Shown: piece by piece, positions 1-5,387 of the stretch | Layout of the letters: each line of letters opens with the position of its first letter | How positions within the stretch are numbered: the stretch's first letter is position 1 | Notes under the pieces: generated by a model | What the model saw: the letters and a program-made list of their open reading frames with translations, nothing else | Told to the model about the DNA's origin: nothing | Databases searched by the model: none | NCBI GenBank assembly: GCA_010024485.1 | Contig: RGGX01000051.1 | Coordinates: forward strand, 1-8,411 | Source of the DNA: Actinomycetota bacterium | GTDB lineage: Bacteria; Actinomycetota; Acidimicrobiia; Acidimicrobiales; Ilumatobacteraceae | Direction of reading: 5' to 3' | DNA: 8,411 nt | Made by a program: the position numbers and the translations under genes

Positions 1-1
1 G

Positions 2-1006
2 GCGAGCGACTGCGAGGTCGGTCAGGTCGACGGCGATCTCTACCTCTACAACTGGTCCGAGTACATCGATCCAGAACTGAAGGACGCCTTCGCCGCCCAG
101 TACGGCGTGGAGGTCATCGAGGACAACTACGACTCGAACGAGGCCATGCAGCCGATCGTGGCCGCCGGCAACTCGGGCTACGACGTGATCGTCCCATCCG
201 ACTACATGGTGTCGATCATGATCGAGGAGGGCTCGATTCAGCCCCTCAACCTCGACGCGATCCCGAACATGTCGAACCTCGCCGCCGAGTTCAGCCCGCC
301 GCCCTACGACCCCGATGGCAAGTACGTCGCCCCGTACCAGTGGGGGACCACCGGCCTCGGCGTCGACCTCACGGTGATGGGCGAGGACACCCCCCGCACC
401 TGGGGTCTGCTCTTCGATCCGGCGCTGTCCGCGAACTTCGACGGGCGGATCACACTGCTGAACGACCCGCGCGAGACGCTCGGCGCGGCGCTGAAGTACC
501 TCGGCTACTCGTTGAACACCACCTCGGAGAGCGAGCTCGACGAGGCCAAGGCGCTCGTGGCCGACGCGGTCGACCGCATCGCGGCCTTCGACTCCGATCA
601 GTACGACGAGTTGCTGGCCACCGGCGAGACCGCTGTCGCCCACGGGTACTCCGGCAACATGCTGTTCGCGATCCTCGAGCTCGATAACGCCGACGACTAC
701 ACCTACTTCGTCCCGGACGAGGGCGGCACGATCTGGACCGACAACATGGCGGTGCCCTTCGATGCCCCGCATCCGTGCACGGCCCACACCTTCATCAACT
801 TCATCCTCGATGCCGAGAACGGCGCGGCGCTGACCAACTGGAACCTCTACGCCAGTCCCAATGCCGCTGCTGAGCAGTACATCGACGCAGAGGTGCTGGA
901 GGACGAGATCATCTACCCGTCCGATCGCTCGAAGCTCGAGTTCATCACCGACACCGGTGACTTCGAGACCAAGTTCTCGGACGCGCTCAGCGAGGCCAAG
1001 GGCTGA
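2..1006 (+). CDS. potD: PotD-like polyamine ABC transporter substrate-binding protein, 5' truncated
   Basis: Extracytoplasmic solute-binding protein that would deliver spermidine or putrescine to a PotABC-type importer. The reading frame is open from base 2, so the gene begins before the window. The GTG at 107 is an internal Val codon, because the 35 codons before it already encode family sequence. Numbering visible residues from base 2 (334 in all; E. coli PotD has 348 with its signal peptide), only the signal peptide or lipoprotein leader seems missing. Recognisable PotD blocks are YNWSEY (16-21), SNEAM, PSDY (65-68), APYQWG, NDPRE (154-158), TIWTDNMAVP and LYASPN. From memory of the PotD structure, ligand-contacting Trp34, Tyr37, Asp168, Glu171, Trp255, Asp257 and Tyr293 correspond to W18, Y21, D155, E158, W245, D247 and Y283. 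The Trp229 position appears to be Y216. The conserved acidic contacts favour a polyamine over a sugar. The permease and ATPase genes are presumably upstream, outside the window. It ends with TGA before a strong hairpin. Confidence 0.93.
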   Translation, partial: ASDCEVGQVDGDLYLYNWSEYIDPELKDAFAAQYGVEVIEDNYDSNEAMQPIVAAGNSGYDVIVPSDYMVSIMIEEGSIQPLNLDAIPNMSNLAAEFSPPPYDPDGKYVAPYQWGTTGLGVDLTVMGEDTPRTWGLLFDPALSANFDGRITLLNDPRETLGAALKYLGYSLNTTSESELDEAKALVADAVDRIAAFDSDQYDELLATGETAVAHGYSGNMLFAILELDNADDYTYFVPDEGGTIWTDNMAVPFDAPHPCTAHTFINFILDAENGAALTNWNLYASPNAAAEQYIDAEVLEDEIIYPSDRSKLEFITDTGDFETKFSDALSEAKG

Positions 1007-1050
1007 CGAGTCTGAGCTCATCCACCCGGCAACGGGTAAAGAACACGTGA

Positions 1051-1083
1051 GAATGGCCCGCTGCGACAAGCAGCGGGCCATTC
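1051..1083 (+). terminator. Perfect 14-bp hairpin after potD, probable terminator
   Basis: Bases 1051-1064 (GAATGGCCCGCTGC) are exactly complementary to 1070-1083, with a five-base GACAA loop. The hairpin starts 45 bases after the potD stop and ends 19 bases before the next start codon. There is no run of T after it, so it is a GC-rich, tract-less terminator of the kind common in actinobacteria, not a classical intrinsic terminator. A smaller hairpin with a five-base stem and a GCAA (GNRA) loop precedes it at 1024-1037. Being a perfect palindrome, it could act in both directions. It leaves very little room for a promoter for the next gene. Confidence 0.75.
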
Positions 1084-1090
1084 CCGTTGC

Positions 1091-1102
1091 TAGACCTGTG
1101 CC
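1091..1102 (+). promoter_or_regulatory. Candidate leaderless promoter (-10 element) of the HtrA-like gene
   Basis: TAGACC at 1091-1096 is followed by six bases and then ATG at 1103. No purine-rich Shine-Dalgarno lies before the start. A -10 hexamer six bases before ATG would place transcription initiation on the A of the start codon, the leaderless arrangement common in Actinobacteria. The hexamer matches the TAnnnT consensus except at its last base, and no clear -35 box is visible. The same spacing recurs before the hydrolase gene at 2287, which strengthens the case. A computational guess with no transcript evidence. Confidence 0.5.
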
Positions 1103-2242
1103 ATGAGCCAGCTGCCCCCGCCCCCACCCCCGGCGGCTCCCGGGTCCGCGCGTCGCCGTCGGCCTGGCGCCGCGGCCGGCATCGCACTCGCCTTCGTCCT
1201 CGCCTTCGCCGGCGGTGCCACCGTCGATCTCGCGTTCTCCGGTCCGGAGGAACCCGCTGCGTCACGGCCGGTCGACGCCGATGCCGTCAGCTTCGAGGTC
1301 GGACCGGAGCGCGTCGATGAACTGCCACGACTCGACGTCGCGGCCGTCGCCGAGTTCGTCGGCCCGAGCGTCGCCACGGTCATGGCCGACCTCGGCGGAG
1401 GCCGCTTCGGGGCCGGTGGGTCGGTCGGCACCGGCATCATCACCTCCGCCGACGGTGAGATCGTCACCAACGCCCATGTTGTGGAGGGCGCGACCGAGAT
1501 CCGGGTCCGACTCGCCGGTGAGACGGAGCCCCGCTCGGCCGAACTCCTCGCCTACGACACCGGGAACGACCTCGCGATCATCGACATCGAGGGCGATGGG
1601 TTCCGCCCGGCCACCTTCGTCGCGCCGGGCTCCGTCCGCATCGGCGATGAGGTCATGGCCATCGGCTTCGCGCTCAACCTCGACGGCGCCCCGAGCGTCA
1701 CCCTCGGCATCGTCTCGGCCCTGAACCGGACCATCGTCACTGAGAGCGGCGCCCTCGACGGCCTCGTTCAGACCGATGCCGCCATCTCCTCGGGCAACTC
1801 CGGCGGTCCCCTCGTGAACGCCCTCGGCCAGGTGGTCGGCATCAACACGGCGGTCGCCCGTGGTTCGGCGACCACCGCGGCCTCGAACATCGGGTTCGCC
1901 ATCTCAGCCGAGGAGGCGCTGCCCATTCTCGAATCGCTCCGCCAGCAGGCGGGGGGCGCTCCGCGCCAGGAGGGTTTCCTCGGGGTCGGTCTCGACGACC
2001 GAACCGATGGTGGGCTCGGCGCCCTCATCACCGATGTCCGCGCCGACACCCCGGCCGACGACGCCGGGATCGAGAGCGGGGACATCGTGATCGCGATCGA
2101 CGGCTCTCCGGTCGAAGGGGTCGCCGGGCTGATCGCCGCCATCCGCGACCTCGAACCGGGTGACTCGACCGAAATCACCCTGCGTCGAGGTGACCGCGTA
2201 CTCGACCTGCTGGTGGTCCTCACCAGTCGACCCGACTCCTGA
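1103..2242 (+). CDS. HtrA/DegP-type membrane-anchored serine protease with PDZ domain
   Basis: Trypsin-like endopeptidase of the S1C (DegP/HtrA) family, expected to degrade or process misfolded envelope proteins outside the membrane. The 379-residue product has a short cytoplasmic Pro-rich N terminus (PPPPPP at 5-10), an Arg patch (17-20), one hydrophobic segment (about 22-45) as signal anchor, and a linker. The protease domain spans about 80-280. The triad is visible: His125 in TNAHVV, Asp156 in GNDLAI and Ser233 in GNSGGPL. QTDAAIS (223-229) and the GQVVGINTA strand are also typical. A single PDZ domain follows (about 291-375), opening with FLGVGL and containing the AGIESGDIVIAIDG core. One PDZ and an N-terminal anchor match the actinobacterial HtrA/PepD layout more than DegP with its two PDZ domains. 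The ATG at 1103 precedes a sensible anchor and has a leaderless-type -10. The paralogue (HtrA, PepD or DegS-like) cannot be decided, so no symbol is given. Confidence 0.95.
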   Translation: MSQLPPPPPPAAPGSARRRRPGAAAGIALAFVLAFAGGATVDLAFSGPEEPAASRPVDADAVSFEVGPERVDELPRLDVAAVAEFVGPSVATVMADLGGGRFGAGGSVGTGIITSADGEIVTNAHVVEGATEIRVRLAGETEPRSAELLAYDTGNDLAIIDIEGDGFRPATFVAPGSVRIGDEVMAIGFALNLDGAPSVTLGIVSALNRTIVTESGALDGLVQTDAAISSGNSGGPLVNALGQVVGINTAVARGSATTAASNIGFAISAEEALPILESLRQQAGGAPRQEGFLGVGLDDRTDGGLGALITDVRADTPADDAGIESGDIVIAIDGSPVEGVAGLIAAIRDLEPGDSTEITLRRGDRVLDLLVVLTSRPDS

Positions 2243-2274
2243 GATCCACGGGAGATCCGCCGCCCGAAGCCGTC

Positions 2275-2286
2275 TAGGTTGAGGCG
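2275..2286 (+). promoter_or_regulatory. Candidate leaderless promoter (-10 element) of the alpha/beta hydrolase gene
   Basis: TAGGTT at 2275-2280 fits the TAnnnT -10 consensus and is followed by GAGGCG and then ATG at 2287. The six-base gap is identical to that before the protease gene at 1103, and both hexamers sit in a CTAG context. GAGG at 2281-2284 is only two bases from the ATG, too close for a working Shine-Dalgarno. Initiation on the A of ATG is therefore the simplest reading. The 44-base gap after the protease stop contains no convincing hairpin, so read-through from the protease gene is also possible. Confidence 0.55.
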
Positions 2287-3489
2287 ATGGGCCCGGTCTC
2301 CGACGCGATGACGGGTGCGACCAGGCCCTTCGGCCTCGGGTACTGGCCACTCCCTGAGGACGAACCACGTGCCGCGCTCAATCGTGAGCCGATCCGTCTC
2401 GTCTCATCCGACGGGGCACTGGTCACCGGGATCATCTGGACGCCCGCGCACGGGCGCACCTCGCGCACCTGGACCCTCCTCGCCCATCCGCGCGGCGACT
2501 TCTCCGTGCACTACGCGGCGCCGCTCCTCGCGGCAGCGGGCCTCCCGGTGATCGCCTTCAACACCCGATACCTCAACAACGACACGGACTGCCTCCACGA
2601 GCTCGCCGCGCGGGACGTCGCCACGGCGCATGCCGAGGCGCTGCGACGGGGCGCCGAGGTCACCGTGCTCCTCGGCAACTCCGGTGGCGGATCGCTGATG
2701 GCGCTCGCCCATGTGGACCACGGGATCGGCGACGCCTGGATCGGACTCGCAGCCCATCCCGGCGAGGGGGTGTTCATGGGTCAGGTCATCGACCCCTCGG
2801 TGACCGACGAGGACGATCCGCTCTCGGTCGACCCCGAGCTCGACATGTACGACCCGGACAACGGCTGGCGACCCTGGCCGCAGCCATGCTCCTACGACCC
2901 TGGCTGGGTCACGCGCTACCGGGCCGCGCAGCTCGAGCGGATCGCCCGGATCGACGAGCGGGCCCGCGCCGCGGTCGAGTCGGCCGCCGAGGCCCGGGAG
3001 GAGACTCGGGCCCTCGACCGCACCGTGGAACCCCGAGCCTGGGGGAGGGGGCGCCGGAGATCGGTGAACACGCCGTATCTCACGATCTACCGCACTCTGG
3101 CCGACCCGGCCTACCTCGACCTCTCCATCGACCCCGACGACCGTCCGCTCGGCAGCCTCTTCGCCTTCCCGGACCCCCTCGACGCCAACTACGGCCGAGG
3201 GGGCCTCGCTCGAACGATGACGCCCCGTGGCTGGCTGAGCACCTGGTCCGCGCTGTCGAGCCGGGCCCGGCTGGCCGACACCATCGCCGAGGTGCGCGTG
3301 CCCACCCTGCTCGTCCACCCCACGGCCGACACCGAGATCCGGCGCCATCAGGCCGCTGAGATCGCCGCCGCATCGGGGGCCACGGATCTCACCCTCCACG
3401 AACTGGTCGGCGCGCCGCACTACTTCGAGGGGCACCGTCGTGAGGCCATGGACCTCGTGGTGGACTGGCTCCACGCGCGATTCGGCTGA
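2287..3489 (+). CDS. Alpha/beta hydrolase of unknown substrate with a large lid insertion
   Basis: A 400-residue protein with the alpha/beta hydrolase fold. The core begins with a strand pair and the HPRGDF loop (67-72), probably the oxyanion region. The nucleophile elbow is GNSGGGS, giving Ser132. After a long insertion, the core resumes with VPTLLVHPTADTE (338-350), where Asp348 is the likely acid, and GAPHYF (375-380), where His378 is the likely catalytic His. The insertion (about 160-330) forms a lid or cap and holds an Arg/Glu/Ala-rich stretch (about 210-260) that looks like a charged helix. No signal peptide or membrane segment is visible, so it is probably cytosolic. The catalytic residues are all present, so it should be an active esterase, lipase or related hydrolase, but the sequence does not reveal the substrate. 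The alternative start Met8 (2308) lacks promoter support. Its position just before the ribosomal operon does not imply a role in translation, since a terminator-like hairpin and a new promoter separate them. Confidence 0.87.
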   Translation: MGPVSDAMTGATRPFGLGYWPLPEDEPRAALNREPIRLVSSDGALVTGIIWTPAHGRTSRTWTLLAHPRGDFSVHYAAPLLAAAGLPVIAFNTRYLNNDTDCLHELAARDVATAHAEALRRGAEVTVLLGNSGGGSLMALAHVDHGIGDAWIGLAAHPGEGVFMGQVIDPSVTDEDDPLSVDPELDMYDPDNGWRPWPQPCSYDPGWVTRYRAAQLERIARIDERARAAVESAAEAREETRALDRTVEPRAWGRGRRRSVNTPYLTIYRTLADPAYLDLSIDPDDRPLGSLFAFPDPLDANYGRGGLARTMTPRGWLSTWSALSSRARLADTIAEVRVPTLLVHPTADTEIRRHQAAEIAAASGATDLTLHELVGAPHYFEGHRREAMDLVVDWLHARFG

Positions 3490-3504
3490 GCGGGGCACCC
3501 ACTC

Positions 3505-3536
3505 GCTCCGCGCGCGGCCCGAACCGCGGCCGGAGC
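3505..3536 (+). terminator. GC-rich hairpin after the hydrolase gene, possible terminator
   Basis: Outer stem 3505-3510 (GCTCCG) pairs with 3531-3536. After a 2x2 mismatch, inner stem 3513-3517 (CGCGG) pairs with 3524-3528 around a CCCGAA loop. It lies 16 bases after the hydrolase stop codon. No T-tract follows, as with the hairpin after potD. Function as a terminator is inferred from position and pairing only. Confidence 0.5.
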
Positions 3537-3541
3537 CCGGG

Positions 3542-3569
3542 TTGGAAGGCGGATCGGGGCCGATAGCCT
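3542..3569 (+). promoter_or_regulatory. Candidate promoter for the ribosomal protein operon
   Basis: TTGGAA at 3542-3547 resembles a -35 box. A 16-base spacer leads to TAGCCT at 3564-3569, which fits the TAnnnT -10 pattern. Initiation would fall near 3576 and give an untranslated leader of about 235 bases before rplC. It is the best sigma70-like match I found in the 322-base gap, and the operon needs a strong promoter if rpsJ is absent. Other start points cannot be excluded by eye. Confidence 0.45.
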
Positions 3570-3572
3570 TCC
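3544..3572 (+). repeat. Inverted repeat overlapping the candidate rplC promoter
   Basis: GGAAGGC at 3544-3550 is exactly complementary to GCCTTCC at 3566-3572, and ATCGG (3553-3557) pairs with CCGAT (3560-3564) inside it. The arms cover the end of the candidate -35 box and most of the -10 box, so this could be an operator. Alternatively it could be a second terminator hairpin after the hydrolase gene. GGAAGGC occurs again at 3601-3607 and could pair with 3566-3572 instead. Another direct repeat, GTCCGGGGAC, lies nearby at 3581-3590 and 3634-3643. Function unknown. Confidence 0.4.
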
Positions 3573-3625
3573 GTACTCGTGTCCGGGGACTTCCCGGCGC
3601 GGAAGGCAACCGATGTCCGTGCGAG

Positions 3626-3788
3626 CCCGGTCCGTCCGGGGACCTCACGGCGACAACCAGACGACGTGCTCCGCATGCCTGATGGGCAGCGGAGCATTTG
3701 CGTGACCAAGGGCCGTATGGCCCTGAGCGACAGGACCGAGCCGGGTGGCCCGGAGCGGTCCGACCAGAGTGGATAGCCCCTCGGGGCT
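3626..3788 (+). promoter_or_regulatory. Structured 5' leader of rplC with tandem hairpins
   Basis: Five hairpins can be paired by eye just before rplC. (1) CCCGG 3626-3630 with 3636-3640. (2) TGCTCCGC 3667-3674 with 3689-3696, continuing after bulged A3675 as TGCC 3676-3679 with 3685-3688, followed by TTT. (3) AGGGCC 3709-3714 with 3719-3724, loop GTAT. (4) GGACCG 3733-3738 with 3756-3761, a symmetric AG/AG purine loop, then CCGGG 3741-3745 with 3749-3753. (5) AGCCC 3775-3779 with 3784-3788, loop CTCG. The last ends ten bases before the Shine-Dalgarno, which stays unpaired. No convincing ORF occupies the stretch. Position before a ribosomal protein operon suggests a regulatory leader, as known for the S10 operon in enterobacteria, where L4 controls expression. 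Which protein, if any, binds here is unknown, and GC-rich DNA yields some hairpins by chance. Confidence 0.45.
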
Positions 3789-3798
3789 CGATCAACGA

Positions 3799-3804
3799 AG
3801 AGGA
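3799..3804 (+). promoter_or_regulatory. Ribosome binding site that fixes the rplC start
   Basis: AGAGGA sits seven bases before ATG 3812. The frame is open further upstream, with a possible GTG at 3698, but only the ATG has a Shine-Dalgarno and begins with the conserved L3 N terminus. Confidence 0.8.
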
Positions 3805-3811
3805 AGCCGTC

Positions 3812-4459
3812 ATGGCACAGACAGCGATCGTCGGCGAGAAGGTCGGCATGACCCAGCGATGGGTCGACGACCGGATCGTCCCGGTGACCGTGCTGCGGGT
3901 CGACCCGATGCGCGTGGTGCAGATCAAGACCACCGAGCGCGACGGATACACCGCACTCCAGATCACCTACGGGCAGCGCGACCCGAAGAAGTTGAACCAG
4001 CCGGCCGCCGGGCACTTCGCCGCCGCCGGTGTCCAGCCCGGCCGCAACCTCGTCGAGCTCCGGCTCGACTCGGTCGACGGTTTCGAGGTCGGCCAGGAGC
4101 TGACCGTCGAGCAGATCCCCGCGGGCTCGCTGGTCGATGTGACCGCGACGAGCCGCGGCAAGGGTTTCGCCGGAACCATGAAGCGTCACAACTTCCGTGG
4201 TCAGGGCGCCAGCCACGGTAACCACAAGCACCACCGGGCCCCCGGCTCGATCGGTGCCTGCTCCTTCCCCGGTCGTGTCTTCAAGGGTCTGAAGATGTCC
4301 GGTCACATGGGGCACGAGCAGGTGACCACGTTGAACCTGCAGGTCGTCGACTCCGACGCCGAGCGCGGACTCCTCGTCGTGAAGGGCTCGGTTCCCGGCC
4401 CGAACGGGGGAGTCGTCCATGTCCGTTCCGCCGTCAAGGCCGCGGTGAAGGGTTCCTGA
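3812..4459 (+). CDS. rplC: 50S ribosomal protein L3
   Basis: L3 binds 23S rRNA early in 50S assembly, and its central extension reaches towards the peptidyl transferase centre. The product has 215 residues (E. coli 209). It opens with the typical strand (AIVGEKVGMTQRW) and contains SRGKGFAG (114-121), the His-rich GNHKHHRAPGSIG block (136-148) and PGRVFKGLKMSGHMG (153-167). At the tip of the extension E. coli has GQNQTPG with a methylated Gln150. Here the stretch is GACSFPG (148-154), so that modification target is absent, as I recall for actinobacterial L3 in general. The start is fixed by the Shine-Dalgarno and the conserved N terminus. It is the first gene of the operon here; in the classical S10 operon rpsJ would precede it. 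One base separates its stop from the rplD start. Confidence 0.98.
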   Translation: MAQTAIVGEKVGMTQRWVDDRIVPVTVLRVDPMRVVQIKTTERDGYTALQITYGQRDPKKLNQPAAGHFAAAGVQPGRNLVELRLDSVDGFEVGQELTVEQIPAGSLVDVTATSRGKGFAGTMKRHNFRGQGASHGNHKHHRAPGSIGACSFPGRVFKGLKMSGHMGHEQVTTLNLQVVDSDAERGLLVVKGSVPGPNGGVVHVRSAVKAAVKGS

Positions 4460-4460
4460 G

Positions 4461-5093
4461 ATGGCACAGATCACGATGAAGAAGACCTCCGGTGGCAACG
4501 CCGGGAAGGTCCAGCTCGATGAGTCGTACTTCGGTATCCAGCCGAACGTCCCCGTCATGCACCAGGTGGTGACGGCCCAGCTCGCCGCCCGCCGCGCGGG
4601 CACGCAGAGCACGAAGACCCGCAGCGAGGTCGCCGGCGGTGGCGCCAAGCCCTACCGTCAGAAGGGCACCGGCAACGCCCGACAGGGCACCATCCGCGCC
4701 CCGCACTTCAGCGGCGGCGGTATCGCCCTCGGCCCGAAGCCGCGCAGCTACGCCCAGCGCACCCCCAAGAAGATGATCCGTCTCGCGCTCCGCTCGGCGC
4801 TGTCCGACCGGGCCGCGGAGGGGCGCGTGATCGTCGTCGACGAGTGGGGCTTCGACGCCCCGAGCACCAAGGCCGGTGTCGCCGCCCTCTCCGCCCTCGG
4901 CTTGGAGGGTCGCGTTCTCGTGGTGCTCGCCGCCGATGACGTCAACGCGGCGCTCAGCCTCCGGAACATCCCTGAGGTCCAGCTCATCACCCCGGCCGAA
5001 CTCAACGCCTACGACGTGCTCTGCAACGACACCGTCGTGTTCACCAGTTCGACCCTGCCGACCTCCGCCACCGCAGAAAGCGACGCATCCTGA
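4461..5093 (+). CDS. rplD: 50S ribosomal protein L4
   Basis: L4 is an early 23S rRNA binder whose long loop lines the peptide exit tunnel. In E. coli it also represses its own operon. The product has 210 residues (E. coli 201). The tunnel loop is about 48-98 and contains GGGAKPYRQKGTGNARQG, including the RQKGTG segment where macrolide-resistance changes occur in other bacteria; Lys68 corresponds to E. coli Lys63. The globular Rossmann-like half follows, with VIVVDEWGF and ITPAELNAYDVLCNDTVVFT near the end, then a short Ser/Thr/Ala tail (about 196-210). The start lies one base after the rplC stop, with a GAAGGG-like Shine-Dalgarno inside the end of rplC. Its TGA overlaps the rplW ATG by one base. 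Confidence 0.98.
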   Translation: MAQITMKKTSGGNAGKVQLDESYFGIQPNVPVMHQVVTAQLAARRAGTQSTKTRSEVAGGGAKPYRQKGTGNARQGTIRAPHFSGGGIALGPKPRSYAQRTPKKMIRLALRSALSDRAAEGRVIVVDEWGFDAPSTKAGVAALSALGLEGRVLVVLAADDVNAALSLRNIPEVQLITPAELNAYDVLCNDTVVFTSSTLPTSATAESDAS

Positions 5094-5380
5094 TGAAGGA
5101 CCCACGCGACATCATCATCGCCCCGGTCGTCTCCGAGAAGAGCTACGCGCTCATGGAGGCCGGTGTGTACACGTTCAAGGTCGCCCGGTCGGCCTCCAAG
5201 CCCGAGATCCGCGACGCTGTCGAGGCCATCTGGGGCGTCGAGGTGCACAAGGTGAACACCGCCAACCGCAAGGGCAAGAGCACCCGCGTCCGCGGCTCGA
5301 ACCGTCGCGGTTCCAAGCCCGACTCGAAGCGGGCCATCGTCACCCTGGCAGCGGGGGACATCCCGCTGTTCGAGAACTGA
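5093..5380 (+). CDS. rplW: 50S ribosomal protein L23
   Basis: L23 sits at the tunnel exit and is the docking site for trigger factor and the signal recognition particle. The product has 95 residues (E. coli 100). IIIAPVVSEKS near the N terminus is the family hallmark, and Glu15 corresponds to E. coli Glu18, the trigger factor contact. YTFKVARSASKPEIRDAVE and VNTANRKGK follow as in other L23 proteins, and the basic loop (about 59-80) should contact 23S rRNA. Its ATG overlaps the L4 stop (TGATG at 5091-5095), which suggests translational coupling. It stops seven bases before the rplB ATG. Confidence 0.98.
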   Translation: MKDPRDIIIAPVVSEKSYALMEAGVYTFKVARSASKPEIRDAVEAIWGVEVHKVNTANRKGKSTRVRGSNRRGSKPDSKRAIVTLAAGDIPLFEN

Positions 5381-5387
5381 GGTCATC

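Noticed and set aside
11..13. Cys4 of the visible PotD fragment as the lipobox Cys
   Set aside because: The preceding residues are Ala-Ser-Asp, and Asp at -1 does not fit the lipobox. The true processing site probably lies before the window.
107..109. GTG as start of the PotD-like gene
   Set aside because: The same frame is open to base 2 and the 35 upstream codons encode conserved PotD sequence (YNWSEY), so this is an internal Val.
3579..3776. A 65-codon leader ORF (GTG 3579), with an internal ATG at 3675, as a leader peptide or rpsJ remnant
   Set aside because: No Shine-Dalgarno, no S10-like sequence, and composition typical of chance frames over GC-rich structured DNA.
3698..3811. An N-terminally extended L3 starting at GTG 3698
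   Set aside because: The extra 38 residues resemble no L3 sequence, lie over the leader hairpins, and lack a Shine-Dalgarno. ATG 3812 has both a site and the conserved N terminus.
2404..3966. A 520-codon open frame on the minus strand, and another at 3389-4648
   Set aside because: Both lie opposite well-supported + strand genes, have Arg/Gly/Val-rich composition typical of antisense frames in GC-rich DNA, and run across the non-coding gap and into rplC. No recognisable domain.
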